Origin: Pseudarthrobacter sp. Fe7
GTDB taxonomy: Bacteria > Actinomycetota > Actinomycetes > Actinomycetales > Micrococcaceae
Reading direction: 5' to 3'
Assembly: GCA_024372495.1 (NCBI GenBank)
Contig: CP099977.1
Span: forward strand, 1,054,001-1,118,000
Length of the DNA: 64,000 bases
Below the pieces are notes generated by a model. That model saw only the letters and a list, made by a program, of their open reading frames with translations, was not told where the DNA came from and did not search any database. This document shows positions 38,267 to 48,933 of the stretch, piece by piece. Made by a program: the position numbers and the translations under genes. How positions within the stretch are numbered: position 1 is the stretch's first letter; each line of letters starts with the position of its first letter.

Positions 38267-39340
38267 CGCTGTCCTTGCGTGCGGTCGTGGCCGGGCGGGG
38301 CTTCGACGTGGAACTGGCCGTCCGGCCGGGTGAAACCGTGGCCGTCATGGGTCCCAACGGCGCCGGAAAGTCAACCCTGTTGTCGACCATTGCGGGCCTG
38401 CTGCGGCCGGACGGCGGCCGGGCCGAACTCAACGGCAAAACCCTCTTCGATTTCGACGGGGGAAAACGCGCCTGGGTACCTCCCCATCACCGCGGCACCG
38501 CACTGCTCGCCCAGGAACCCCTGCTCTTTCCCCACCTGAGCGCAGTGGACAACGTCGCTTTTGGGCCCCGCAGCGCCGGTGTCCCCAAGCGGGAGGCCAC
38601 GGAGCAGGCCCTGCGCTGGCTGGCCGACGTCGGAGCGGACCACCTTGCCGGACGGCGTCCCGCCGGGCTCTCCGGTGGGCAGGCCCAGCGTGTGGCCGTG
38701 GCCCGTGCGCTCGCTGCCGATCCCGCGCTCCTCCTGCTGGATGAGCCGCTGGCCGCCCTGGACGTCCATTCCGCCCCGCTGCTTCGCCGCCTCTTCAAGC
38801 GGGTCCTGTCGGGGCGGCAGGCCATCATCGTCACCCACGACGTGCTGGACGCCCTGATGCTGGCAGACCGTGTGGTCATCCTGGAGAACGGCAGGATCGC
38901 CGAGGAGGGGCCTACCCGGACGGTGCTGGAACGCCCACGCAGGCTCCTTTGCCGCCGGACTCGCCGGCCTGAACTTCGTTCAGGGCACCCTGGATGGTGC
39001 CGGGGTGCGCACCAGCCAGGGCCTGGGGATCGCAGGACACGTCGGGGAACAGGGCGGCCCCGGGGTACCCGGCCAACAGGCCACACCAGGCGGTCCGGGC
39101 GTGGCCGTGTTCCCGCCGTCGGCCGTTTCCGTGTTCCTCGACGACGCCCACGGAAGCCCCCGGAACTCGTTCGCCGTCACCATTACCGATCTCGAACCCC
39201 ACGGCGACCAGATCCGGGTGCGCGCCGGCGGCCTCGCTGCCGACATCACTCCGGCAGCTTCCGCGGACCTCGGGCTTGTTCCCGGCATGACGGTGCACTT
39301 CGTGGTCAAGGCCGCCGCGGTATCCGTTTACGGGACCTAG
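38263..39340 (+). CDS. modC: Molybdate ABC transporter, ATP-binding protein, frameshifted
   Basis: 358 residues after correction. Walker [11 protein letters not shown]-loop [12 protein letters not shown], signature [15 protein letters not shown], Walker [13 protein letters not shown] and switch VTHD are intact. The C-terminal TOBE domain ([18 protein letters not shown]) is in another frame; removing one base of AGGCT at 38941-38945 joins it ([15 protein letters not shown]). Last gene of the mod operon. Confidence 0.9.
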
Positions 39341-39442
39341 CGACAGCACGCGGCAGCCAGGGGATCTACCGGCCGGAGGGACCTCCGGCTCTGGACAGCC
39401 GTTTCGCCGTGGGCAAACATGGCTAAAGAACCTCGCCGCGCA

Positions 39443-39467
39443 AAGTTGAGCGTAGTACACTCAACTT
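39443..39467 (+). promoter_or_regulatory. HAIR-type HspR operator before clpB
   Basis: AAGTTGAG at 39443-39450 and CTCAACTT at 39460-39467 form a perfect 8-bp inverted repeat with a 9-base spacer, a close match to the HAIR element (CTTGAGT-N7-ACTCAAG) bound by the heat-shock repressor HspR. It lies about 30 bp before the clpB start. Confidence 0.82.
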
Positions 39468-39496
39468 AGTCAACCAGCCCCCGAAAGGAGCTCTCT

Positions 39497-42140
39497 TTGG
39501 ACGTCAAATTCACCACCAAGAGCCAGGAGGCTCTTTCCGCGGGGGCAATGAACGCCTCGACGGCCGGCAACCCCCAGGTGGAGCCGGCCCATCTCCTTAA
39601 GGCATTGATGGACCAGCGGGAGGGCGTTGCTGTTTCGCTCCTCCGTGCCGCCGGAGCAGACCCGGACGCCGTCAGCGTCCAGGCCAGCAGCGCCATCAAG
39701 GCCCTGCCCGCCACCTCCGGCGGCTCCAGCCAGCAGGCGCAGCTGAGCCGGCCCGCCCTGCAGGCCATCCAGCATGCCAAGGAGGAAGCGGACCGGCTGG
39801 GTGATTCCTTCGTATCCACGGAGGTCCTCCTGGTGGGCCTTTCCGCCGGCAACGATCCAGCTGCGCGCCTCCTGCGGGATGCGGGCGCTTCCCGTGAGGC
39901 GCTGCTTGCTGCCCTGCCCGGCGTCCGCGGCGACCGCAAGGTGGACAGCCCGGATCCGGAAAACACCTTCCAGGCCCTGGAGAAGTACGGCACGGACCTC
40001 ACTGCCATGGCCCGCGCCGGCAAGCTGGACCCTGTGATCGGGCGCGACTCGGAGATCCGCCGCGTGGTCCAGGTCCTGTCCCGGCGCACCAAGAACAACC
40101 CGGTGCTCATCGGCGAACCCGGAGTGGGCAAGACCGCCGTCGTGGAGGGACTGGCCCAGCGGATGGTGGCGGGCGACGTTCCGGAAAGCCTGCGCGGCAA
40201 GACGCTCATCTCCCTTGACCTGGGTTCCATGGTGGCCGGTGCCAAGTACCGCGGTGAGTTCGAGGAGCGGCTGAAGGCGGTCCTTGAGGAGATCAAGGGC
40301 TCCGAGGGCCAGGTGGTCACGTTCATCGACGAGATCCACACTGTTGTCGGTGCCGGCGCCACCGGCGATTCCTCCATGGACGCCGGCAACATGCTCAAGC
40401 CCATGCTGGCCCGTGGGGAGCTGCGGCTGATCGGCGCAACCACGCTGGACGAGTACCGCGAGAACATCGAGAAGGACGCGGCCCTGGAACGCCGCTTCCA
40501 GCAGGTGTACGTGGGCGAGCCCAGTGTCGAGGACACCATCGGCATCCTCCGTGGCCTGAAGGAGCGCTACGAGGCACACCACAAAGTGTCCATCGCCGAC
40601 TCCGCACTGGTGGCCGCCGCCACCCTTTCCAACCGCTACATCTCGGGGCGGCAGCTGCCGGACAAGGCCATTGACCTTGTTGACGAGGCAGCGTCCCGAC
40701 TCCGGATGGAAATCGACTCCGCTCCGGAGGAAATCGACCAGCTGCGGCGCCAGGTGGACCGGCTCACCATGGAGGAACTGGCACTGTCCGGCGAATCGGA
40801 CCCGGCCTCCGTGGAGCGCTTGGCGGCACTCCGGGCCGACAAGGCGGACAAGGAAGAGGAGCTCTCGGCCCTGAACGCCCGCTGGGAGGCCGAAAAGGCC
40901 GGGCTCAACCGGGTGGGTGACCTCAAGGCCAAGCTGGATGAGCTGCGGTCCACCGCGGACAAGGCCCAGCGCGAGGGTGACCTGGAGACTGCCTCGCGGA
41001 TCCTCTACGGTGAAATCCCCGCACTTGAGCGCGAGCGCGTGCCGCTGCGGAAGCCGAGGCGGCCGTGGTGGACAAGCCTGCGCAGATGGTTGCCGAGGAA
41101 GTGACCGCGGAGGATATCGCCGAGGTCATCTCTGCATGGACCGGTATCCCGGCGGGCCGCATGCTGCAGGGCGAAAGCCAGAAGCTGCTCCACATGGAGG
41201 AGGAGCCTGGGCCGGCGCCTGATCGGCCAGGCCACGGCCGTGACCGCCGTATCGGACGCCGTCCGCCGGGCGCGGGCCGGAATTAGCGATCCCAACCGGC
41301 CCACCGGCTCCTTCCTGTTCCTGGGTCCCACCGGCGTGGGCAAGACCGAGCTTGCCAAGGCGCTGGCGGACTTCCTGTTCGACGACGAACGCGCCATGGT
41401 GCGCATCGACATGTCCGAGTACGGCGAGAAGCACAGCGTCGCCCGGCTGGTCGGGGCCCCTCCGGGCTACGTGGGCTACGAGGAGGGCGGGCAGCTGACC
41501 GAGGCCGTGCGCCGCCGCCCGTACTCCGTGGTGCTGCTGGACGAAGTGGAGAAGGCCCACCCCGAGGTGTTCGACATCCTCCTGCAGGTGCTCGACGACG
41601 GCCGGCTCACCGATGGGCAGGGCCGCACCGTGGACTTCCGCAACGTGATCCTGGTGCTGACCTCCAACCTTGGCAGCCAGTTCCTGGTGGACCAGACCCT
41701 GGACGCCACGGCCAAACGCAACGCCGTGATGGCCACCGTGAACGCGTCCTTCAAGCCGGAGTTCCTCAACCGGCTCGACGAAGTGGTGCTGTTCGACGCC
41801 CTCACGGTGGACGAACTGGCCCATATCGTGGAGCCTGCACGTGGAAGAGCTGGGACGGCGGCTGCGCGAGCGGCGCCTCACCCTTGAAGTCACCGACGGC
41901 GCCAAGGCATGGCTTGCACTGTCCGGTTACGACCCTGCCTACGGCGCCCGGCCGCTGCGCCGCCTGGTGCAGCGTGAGATCGGCGACCGGCTGGCCAAAG
42001 CCATCCTTGCCGGGGGGATCAGCGACGGCGACACCGTGGTTGTTGATACCGCCGCGGACCTTGGCGAACTCACCGACGGCAACGTCGACGCGCTGACCGG
42101 TGCCCCGGGCTCCGGGCTCTCAGTGCGGCGGAAGGACTAA
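39497..42140 (+). CDS. clpB: ATP-dependent chaperone ClpB, frameshifted
   Basis: Hexameric disaggregase of 880 residues after correction. Two N-terminal repeats, AAA1 with GEPGVGKT and [14 protein letters not shown], the coiled middle domain ([19 protein letters not shown]), AAA2 with GPTGVGKT and [13 protein letters not shown], and a C-terminal domain ([16 protein letters not shown]). Starts with TTG at 39497 after AAAGGAG. Corrections: one base added near 41041 and one removed at AGCCT 41204-41208 and 41832-41836. HspR-type operator upstream. Confidence 0.92.
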
Positions 42141-42199
42141 CCGGCTGCGCTGGGCCCGGATGGGCTGCGCGGGGGTGTGCTGCCCCGACGGGCTGGCCG

Positions 42200-42880
42200 T
42201 CAGGGCAGCACGCTTGCATTGATCACGTTGCCACCGTCGGCGGTGACGTAGCAATCCACCCTCCGGTCACCGGATTCCCAGCTTGTGTTGCTGGGGAAAC
42301 TGCGCTGGTAGTTGAGCTGGAACTGTGTTGCCGCCGTGCTGAGTTTCGCTGCCTGGCAGACCTCCAGCGCCTTGGCCTTGAGCGGATCCGCCCCCGGGTA
42401 TTTGGTGCTCTCGGGGTAATGGAGGGTGGCGACCAGTTGTGCTGAATGGCCTGTGTCGCACGGCACCACCGTGGAGGCCAGGGCCTGGGGATCGAAGTCC
42501 TTGAAGCAGTCACCTACCGCGTACGCCGCGGGGGCCACCTCTTCCCTGGGCAGGGGCAGTGGAGTGGCGGGCGGGGTGACGGCCGTCTGCAGCACGCCGG
42601 GCGTCGCGCTTTTCGCGGTATCGGTGCCTGGAGCAGAGTTCAGCCAGACGGCGAGCCACGCCAGCGAGCCGGCAACAGCAAGGATGACGGCGACGAGGAA
42701 GGCCTTCCAGTACGCAGGCCTCCGGTTCGGCCGCCTTTCCGGCTCCGGATCGTGCCGTGGCTGGGACCATGTGACGGACTCCGGGGCCGGGGCTGAACCA
42801 CTGGCCCCGTGCCGGACGGTTGGGAGGCTTCCGGTGCGCGGTGGCAGGGGCGGCTTCGGCGGGATGTCCTGGTGGTTCAC
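42200..42880 (-). CDS. Septum_form family membrane protein
   Basis: About 226 residues. Pro-rich cytoplasmic N-terminus (DIPPKPPLPPRTG), one membrane segment (AFLVAVILAVAGSLAWLAVW), then an extracellular domain with three cysteines (VGDCFKDFDPQ, VPCDTGHSAQLV, LEVCQAAK). This is the septum-formation family pattern; function uncertain. GTG at 42880 with AGGAGG upstream is chosen over GTG 42940. Convergent with clpB. Confidence 0.8.
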   Translation of the reverse strand: MNHQDIPPKPPLPPRTGSLPTVRHGASGSAPAPESVTWSQPRHDPEPERRPNRRPAYWKAFLVAVILAVAGSLAWLAVWLNSAPGTDTAKSATPGVLQTAVTPPATPLPLPREEVAPAAYAVGDCFKDFDPQALASTVVPCDTGHSAQLVATLHYPESTKYPGADPLKAKALEVCQAAKLSTAATQFQLNYQRSFPSNTSWESGDRRVDCYVTADGGNVINASVLP

Positions 42881-43151
42881 GGGTGCGCATCCTCCTGGGG
42901 TTTGGTCCGCGGCTCGCCAAAGGCCACACAAAATCGGCACTTCTTTAGTGACTCTACCGAAGAAAAAACCCGGAATACCGCGGGCCGGGGTGCGTCATGG
43001 TACCCCACGCCGCCGTCCGGGCCGGCAGGCGGCAAGCGGGGCCCGCCGAAAGCATGTAATCTAGGTGTACGACAAATTGACCAAACATTCCGGGGCCTCA
43101 CCGATCGCCAAGGTGACCACCTCCGGTCCAAGTACAAAAGGGGGTCACGCC

Positions 43152-43385
43152 ATGGGGCGCGGCCGTCAAAAGGCAAAAGCTACCAAGCAGGCTCGGGATA
43201 TTAAGTACTACTCCCCGAACACTGACTATTCGGCACTTCAGCGTGAGCTGACGGGTCCGGGCAGTCGTTCGACGAGCCATTACTCGAATGAGCCGGTTGA
43301 ACCGGACTATTCGGCCTATGTGGACAAGTACGCGGATGATTTGGATGACGATGACGACGAGGTTGACAACCGTCGCATCGGCTAG
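43152..43385 (+). CDS. DUF3073 protein
   Basis: 77 residues; MGRGRQKAKATKQARDIKYY and LQRELTGPG are typical of this actinobacterial family, with an acidic tail (DDLDDDDDEVDNRRIG). ATG at 43152 with AGGGGG seven bases upstream; an open frame from 43065 has no site. Basic start and acidic end suggest a nucleic-acid or ribosome association. Separated from Septum_form by a promoter gap of about 270 bp. Confidence 0.9.
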   Translation: MGRGRQKAKATKQARDIKYYSPNTDYSALQRELTGPGSRSTSHYSNEPVEPDYSAYVDKYADDLDDDDDEVDNRRIG

Positions 43386-43469
43386 TTGTCGCAAGCCTGC
43401 CGTGGCCTGTGGCCCGGCTGCTGTGATTTCCTTTTGTAACCCGGCTTCGGGTCACCGCTTACATCATGG

Positions 43470-43509
43470 AGCCCGTTTCCATACCGGATTGCCGGTACGG
43501 CAACGGGCT
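43470..43509 (+). terminator. Rho-independent terminator after DUF3073
   Basis: AGCCCGTT at 43470-43477 pairs with AACGGGCT at 43502-43509; an inner TACCGG/CCGGTA stem (43482-43487, 43492-43497) extends it. TTTCC follows. Confidence 0.75.
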
Positions 43510-43548
43510 TTCCGTGTCTCTGGGATACCGGGTTGGTAACCTGACCGG

Positions 43549-44322
43549 ATGAGTGTTCGGACCACATATGCCAACGGCGAGCCCTGCTGGGCCGATCTGC
43601 AGACCCCTGATGTCGCCGCGGCCAAGGACTTCTACAACGGGCTCTTCGGCTGGACCTACCAGGACTTTCCCACCCCGGACGGACGCAGCTACGCGCAGGC
43701 CTTTGTCCGCGGGCAGCTGGTTGCCACCATTGCACCGCAAAGCCCCCTGCAGTTGCAGGCCGGCACCTCCGCGAAGTGGAACGTCTATTTCTCCGCCGGG
43801 GACACTGGGGACCTGCTTGCGGAAGCGGGATACGCAGGGGGCACGGCCCAATTCGGGCCGGAGCAGGTGGGCGATGCCGGCGTACTGGGCTTCCTGGCCC
43901 CTCCCGGCGGCGGAACCACAGGTATTTGGCAGGCGGGAAGCCACTACGGCAGCCACCTGTTCAACGAGCCGGGCGCGCTGGCGTGGGCGGAACTCATCAC
44001 TCCGGAGCCGCACGCCGCCGTCGGCTTTTTCCAGCAGCTTTTCGGGCATGAGGTCACCGAGTACCCCCAGGACGACGGCGGCAGCTACAGCACGCTGCTC
44101 ATCGACGGCAGCGAGGTGGCCGGCGTCGTTCCTGCTGATGAAGGCGAGGAAGCGGACTGGCAGGTCTACTACGGCGTGGCAGATGTTGCCGCGGCGGCAG
44201 CGGCCGCCCAGGCAGCAGGCGGCCAGGTGGTTGTGGAGCCGGACGACCACCCTGCTGATGGTTCGCTGGCCACCATCAAGGACCCGCAGGGTGGCGTCCT
44301 CAACCTGATCCAGGTGGCTTAA
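43549..44322 (+). CDS. VOC (glyoxalase/bleomycin resistance) family protein
   Basis: 257 residues, two tandem VOC domains (about 1-125 and 130-257): EPCWADLQTPDVAAAKDFYN, GLFGWTY, and ALAWAELITPEPHAAVGFFQ, LFGHEVTEY, ending KDPQGGVLNLIQ. Metal-dependent lyase, dioxygenase or ligand-binding role unknown. Stands alone between two terminator regions. Confidence 0.88.
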   Translation: MSVRTTYANGEPCWADLQTPDVAAAKDFYNGLFGWTYQDFPTPDGRSYAQAFVRGQLVATIAPQSPLQLQAGTSAKWNVYFSAGDTGDLLAEAGYAGGTAQFGPEQVGDAGVLGFLAPPGGGTTGIWQAGSHYGSHLFNEPGALAWAELITPEPHAAVGFFQQLFGHEVTEYPQDDGGSYSTLLIDGSEVAGVVPADEGEEADWQVYYGVADVAAAAAAAQAAGGQVVVEPDDHPADGSLATIKDPQGGVLNLIQVA

Positions 44323-44335
44323 ACGCGACGGAGGT

Positions 44336-45480
44336 TTAGGCGTAGGCGTTGACCAGGCGGACCGCGCCGCCGTCCACGCCCTTGGCGCCCTGGACATAGT
44401 CCGGACCGGACTTCAGGATGGAGTCCGAATCCTCGGTGACCGTGCCCATGATCCAGGACGGCAGGCCGCGTTCATTCAGGCGTGCCACGGCCGCGTCCGC
44501 GGCGTCGGGGGAGACGATGGCCACCATGCCCACGCCCAGGTTGAGCGTGCGCTCCAGGTCGGCCAGCGGAACGTTGCCGAGCTCGGATACCAGTTTGAAG
44601 ATGGCGGGCAGTTCCCACGTGGCGCGGTCCACCGTGGCCACCAGGCCCTGCGGCAGGACGCGGGCCAGGTTGGCGGCCAGCCCGCCACCGGTGACGTGGC
44701 TGAATCCATGGACGGCCGCGCCGGCGCGGACCGGGAAGGTGCGGGCCATGTCCAGGCAGTCGGCCGCGTAGACGCGGGTGGGCTCCAGGAGTTCCTCGCC
44801 CAGCGTGCGTCCCAGTTCAGAGACTTGGCGGTCCAGGGCCCAGCCGGCGTGGTTGATGACACGGCGTACCAGGGAGTAGCCGTTGGAGTGCAGGCCGGAG
44901 GAGGCCATGCCGATTACTACGTCGCCGGCGCGGACGCGGTCCGGACCCAGCAGCGCATCGGCTTCCACGACTCCGGTGGCTGCGCCGGCGACGTCGTATT
45001 CGTGCTCGCCGAGAAGGCCGGGGTGCTCGGCGGTTTCACCCCCACCAGGGCGGTGCCGGCCACAGAGCAGGCGGCCGCGATGCCACGGACGATGCCTGCG
45101 ATGCGTTCGGGAACCACCTTGCCGCAGGCAATGTAGTCCGTCATGTAGAGCGGCTCGGCGCCCACCACCACGATGTCGTCAACCACCATGCCCACCAGGT
45201 CGAAGCCGATGGTGTCGTGGATGTCCATGGCCTGGGCTATGGCTACCTTGGTGCCCACGCCGTCCGTGGAAGTGGCCAGCAGGGGCTTCTTGTAGGTCAG
45301 CAGCCGGGAGACATCGTAGAGGCCGGCGAAGCCGCCTACCCCGCCGATCACCGAGGAGTTGTGGGTTGCCTTCACGGCATCCTTCATGAGCTCGACGGCG
45401 CGGTCCCCGGCTTCAACGTCCACGCCTGCAGAGGCGTAGGTGATGCCGGAGTTCTCTGCGGCGGGGCTTGCGGAAGTCAT
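44336..45480 (-). CDS. purM: Phosphoribosylformylglycinamidine cyclo-ligase, frameshifted
   Basis: AIR synthetase, 381 residues after correction, fifth step of purine synthesis: TYASAGVDVEAGDRAVELMK, LATSTDGVGTKVAIA, VVDDIVVVGAEPL and MASSGLHSNGYSLVRRV. The region VGGETAEHPGLLGEHEYDV is split by loss of a G in a G-run at 45038-45045. Its ATG overlaps the purF stop (ATGA). Confidence 0.92.
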
Positions 45481-47147
45481 ACGGACTCTTTCTTGTCGGC
45501 GCTGGTGGCGGCGGGTACGTCGGGCACAAGGTCGTCTTCGGTCAGCAGGTTCTCGAATTCGGCGTCCGGGCCCGGATCGCAGCCGGTGGCGCCGGCCTTC
45601 TCCGCCGGGTCCTCGGTGGCGTCAACGGCCAGGGCTGCGGTTTCGCCGGGGAGGGCCGACGGGGAGGGCTTGAGGCCGCCCAGGTCGGTGCGCTCCAGCA
45701 GGTTTTTGCCCAGCTTGTCCGCGTCGGGGAGCTTGATGGGGTACTTTCCGGTGAAGCAGGCGGTGCAGAGGCGTTCGCGCGGCTGCCGGGTGGCGCCGAT
45801 CATGCCGTCCTCGGAGATGTAGGCAAGGGAGTCGGCCCCGATGGCCTGGGAGATCTCCTCGATGGTGGCGCCGTTGGCGATCAGTTCGGCGCGGGACGCG
45901 AAGTCGATGCCGTAGAAACAGGGCCACTGCACCGGCGGGGAGGAGATTTTGACGTGGACGGCTGCGGCGCCGGCTTCCCGGAGCATCCGCACAATGGCGC
46001 GCTGGGTGTTGCCGCGGACGATCGAGTCATCCACCACCACAACCCGCTTGCCGCGGATCACGGACTCGAGGGCGTTGAGCTTGAGGCGGATGCCGAGCCG
46101 GCGGAGGGTCTGAGAGGGCTGGATGAACGTGCGGCCCACGTAGGAGTTCTTGACGAAACCGTGCGCAAAGGGGATGCCGGATTCCTCGGCGTAGCCGACG
46201 GCGGCGGGGGTACCGGATTCCGGCACGGGAATGACGATGTCCGCCTGCTGCGTGTTTTCCCGGGCCAGCTGGCGGCCCATCTCCACGCGGGATTCGTAGA
46301 CGGAGCGGCCGGCGATGGCGGCGTCCGGGCGGGCAAGGTAGACGTACTCGAAAACGCAACCGGCCGGCGTCGGCTCCGCGAACCGCTTGGACCGCACGCC
46401 GTCCTCGTCGATGGCGATGAACTCGCCCGGCTCGATCTCGCGGATGAAGCTGGCGCCGACGGTGGCCAGTGCGGACTGTTCGGAGGCAACAACCCAGCCG
46501 CGCTCCAGGCGGCCCAGCACCAGTGGCCGGATGCCGAACGTGTCGCGGGCGGCGTAGAGCGTTCCTTCGTCCATGAAGACGAAGCAGAAGCCGCCCTTGA
46601 TTTTGGGCAGGAGTTCGGTGGCGGTCTCTTCGAGGGTCTTGCCCGGCTCACCCTCCAGCAGGGCGGTGACCAGGGCGGTGTCCGAGGTATTGCCCTGCTT
46701 CATTTCGCCGGTGAGCTGGCCACCGTTGCGTTCGGTGATCATGGCGTTCAGCTCGGCAGTGTTGGTCAGGTTGCCGTTGTGCGCCAGGGCCACGGTGCCG
46801 GTGGAGGTGGCACCCAGCGTGGGCTGCGCGTTTGCCCAGTGGCTGGCGCCGGTAGTGGAGTAGCGGCAGTGGCCCACGGCCAGGTGCCCGGTCAGGGTGT
46901 TCAGGGTGGTCTCGTCGAAGACCTGGGACACGAGGCCCATGTCCTTGTAGACGTTGATCCGCTTGCCGTCGCTGGTCGCTATGCCAGCAGACTCTTGACC
47001 GCGGTGCTGCAGTGCATACAGCCCGTAATAGGTAAGTTTTGCTACTTCCTCACCGGGTGCCCAGACGCCAAAGACGCCACAGGCATCCTGGGGTCCTTTT
47101 TCGCCGGGAAGAAGATCATGGGAAAGTTTTCCATCGCCGCGTGCCAC
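45477..47147 (-). CDS. purF: Amidophosphoribosyltransferase
   Basis: 556 residues, first committed step of purine synthesis. The leader ends before the catalytic Cys (QDACGVFGVWA, residue about 23), followed by YGLYALQHRGQESAGIA, CRYSTTG, and the PRPP motif VVVVDDSIVRGNT. Cys residues for an Fe-S cluster (QWPCFYG, RLCTACFTGKY) fit the Bacillus type. GTG start. The gene is intact and precedes purM. Confidence 0.95.
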   Translation of the reverse strand: MARGDGKLSHDLLPGEKGPQDACGVFGVWAPGEEVAKLTYYGLYALQHRGQESAGIATSDGKRINVYKDMGLVSQVFDETTLNTLTGHLAVGHCRYSTTGASHWANAQPTLGATSTGTVALAHNGNLTNTAELNAMITERNGGQLTGEMKQGNTSDTALVTALLEGEPGKTLEETATELLPKIKGGFCFVFMDEGTLYAARDTFGIRPLVLGRLERGWVVASEQSALATVGASFIREIEPGEFIAIDEDGVRSKRFAEPTPAGCVFEYVYLARPDAAIAGRSVYESRVEMGRQLARENTQQADIVIPVPESGTPAAVGYAEESGIPFAHGFVKNSYVGRTFIQPSQTLRRLGIRLKLNALESVIRGKRVVVVDDSIVRGNTQRAIVRMLREAGAAAVHVKISSPPVQWPCFYGIDFASRAELIANGATIEEISQAIGADSLAYISEDGMIGATRQPRERLCTACFTGKYPIKLPDADKLGKNLLERTDLGGLKPSPSALPGETAALAVDATEDPAEKAGATGCDPGPDAEFENLLTEDDLVPDVPAATSADKKESV

Positions 47148-47205
47148 TGATCGATTATCGCACGTTATGGGGTATCACTTTCCCCGGCTCCAGTTTGTGA
47201 CCCGC

Positions 47206-47520
47206 CTAGGCCTGGGGATCGGTATCCGGTTCCGATTCCGGGACGGCCTCCACGACGGCGTGCTCCTGCCGCCGCACGCTGCGCCGGTCCAGGATCAGCG
47301 CAAGTGCGGCACCAAGGAGGGCGCCGGCTGCGGCGAACATCACCAGGAAGAATCCGAAGACGGCCCCGGGGTCGAACGTGGCATCGCCAGGCACTGCGTA
47401 AGCAACCACTGCGGCGGCAACAACGCCCACCAGCGCACCCAGAGTCAAGAAGGGAACATATTTGGGGGCGCGGCGGACGGTCACTTCGCGCCGCTCGGCA
47501 GGGGTTTCTTCAAAAGCCAT
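47206..47520 (-). CDS. Hypothetical membrane protein upstream of purF
   Basis: 104 residues, two helices: KYVPFLTLGALVGVVAAAVV and GAVFGFFLVMFAAAGALLGA, with an acidic tail. It is commonly found as a short membrane ORF upstream of purF in actinobacteria. Same strand, 58 bp before the purF start. Function unknown. Confidence 0.7.
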   Translation of the reverse strand: MAFEETPAERREVTVRRAPKYVPFLTLGALVGVVAAAVVAYAVPGDATFDPGAVFGFFLVMFAAAGALLGAALALILDRRSVRRQEHAVVEAVPESEPDTDPQA

Positions 47521-47847
47521 GCCATCCAGCCTACTGCCGGAGATTTAAGGCACATAACGCGAGCCCAAGTGCCTGCGAGGCCCCCGTTGCCCGTCGTGAA
47601 ACTTCACCTGAAAGGGCTGCGGTGACGGATACACGCCCTGAGCCACAACTGATATATCTATTGACACGAGGTGTGGCCACTGTCATATTTTCACGTAAGC
47701 GCCATGTGCATCTTGTTGTGTAATACGCAATGTATTTCGGGCGAGGCAGCGGCATGACGTGGTCCCCGGACGCGGCATGTCGGCTAGATTGGCACGTGGT
47801 GCCGACTCACCGGATCCGGCCGGATCCAGGAAAGGAACACAAGAACC
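47521..47847. promoter_or_regulatory. Intergenic promoter region of the formaldehyde operon
   Basis: 327 bp. On the plus strand, TTGACA (47661-47666), 17 bases, then CATATT (47684-47689) is an excellent sigma-70-type promoter. About 150 bp of leader follows before the mscR ATG, with a short inverted repeat near ATACGCAATGTAT and a GGATCCGG direct repeat (47812-47830). No gene here. Confidence 0.7.
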
Positions 47848-48933
47848 ATGGTGCATAAAGTTCAAGCTGTCGTTGTCCGGGAGAAGAATGCCCCGGTGTC
47901 GCTGGAGACCATCCTGGTGCCGGATCCGGGCCCGGGGGAGGCGCTGGTGGACATCATCACCTGCGGTGTCTGCCACACGGACCTGCACTACAAGCAGGGC
48001 GGCATCGGCGATGACTTCCCCTACCTGCTGGGCCACGAGGCCACTGGTGTTGTGAACGCTGTTGGGCCGGATGTTACGTCTGTGGCCCCCGGCGACCGGG
48101 TGATCCTGAACTGGCGGGCCGTGTGCGGGGAGTGCCGGGCTTGTGCCAAGGGCCAGCCGCAGTACTGTTTCAACACCCACAATGCCACCCAGAAGATGAC
48201 CCTTGAGGACGGAACTGTCCTGTCCCCGGCGCTGGGCATCGGCGCCTTCGCGGAAAAGACGCTTGTCGCCGCCGGGCAGTGCACCAAGGTTGACCCGGAA
48301 GCCGACGCCGCGGCGGTGGGTTTGCTGGGCTGCGGCATCATGGCCGGCATTGGCGCCGCGATCAACACCGGTGAGGTCAAGCGCGGCGAGTCGGTGGCAG
48401 TGATCGGCTGCGGCGGCGTGGGAATCGCCGCCATCGCCGGTGCCAAGCTGGCCGGTGCGACGACGATCATCGCCGTTGACATCGACGACAACAAGATCGG
48501 GATGGCCAAGTCCCTCGGCGCCACCCACGGCGTGAACTCGCGCCAGGAGGACGCGGTGGAAGCCATCCGCGCCCTCACCGGAGGCAACGGAGCGGACGTG
48601 GTGATTGACGCCGTCGGCCGTCCTGAAACCTACAAGCAGGCGTTCTACGCCCGCGACCTCGCCGGCCGCGTGGTCCTGGTGGGCGTCCCTACGCCGGAGA
48701 TGAAGCTGGAACTGCCGCTGCTGGACGTCTTTGGCCGCGGCGGGTCGCTGAAGTCCTCCTGGTACGGCGACTGCCTGCCCTCCCGCGACTTCCCCATGCT
48801 CGTCTCGCATTACAAGCAGGGCCACCTGGACCTGGAGGCGTTCGTATCCGAGCGCATCACCATCGATCAGGTGGAGGAGGCCTTCGACAAGATGCACGAG
48901 GGCAAGGTGCTGCGTTCCGTGGTGGAGATCTGA
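47848..48933 (+). CDS. mscR: S-(hydroxymethyl)mycothiol dehydrogenase
   Basis: 361-residue zinc alcohol dehydrogenase that oxidises the mycothiol-formaldehyde adduct. Catalytic zinc (CGVCHTD, GHEATG), structural zinc cysteines ([15 protein letters not shown]), and NAD fold [37 protein letters not shown] is the mycothiol-enzyme pattern. AAAGGA precedes the ATG. The stop overlaps the next gene's ATG. Confidence 0.9.
   Translation: MVHKVQAVVVREKNAPVSLETILVPDPGPGEALVDIITCGVCHTDLHYKQGGIGDDFPYLLGHEATGVVNAVGPDVTSVAPGDRVILNWRAVCGECRACAKGQPQYCFNTHNATQKMTLEDGTVLSPALGIGAFAEKTLVAAGQCTKVDPEADAAAVGLLGCGIMAGIGAAINTGEVKRGESVAVIGCGGVGIAAIAGAKLAGATTIIAVDIDDNKIGMAKSLGATHGVNSRQEDAVEAIRALTGGNGADVVIDAVGRPETYKQAFYARDLAGRVVLVGVPTPEMKLELPLLDVFGRGGSLKSSWYGDCLPSRDFPMLVSHYKQGHLDLEAFVSERITIDQVEEAFDKMHEGKVLRSVVEI

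Noticed and set aside
39497..42140. Programmed ribosomal frameshifting in clpB
   Set aside because: The breaks are at the same error motif as elsewhere, in conserved AAA+ domains; no slippery sequence or downstream structure is needed to explain them.
45468..47150. 560-residue plus-strand ORF opposite purF
   Set aside because: Antisense shadow of the well-conserved purF gene.
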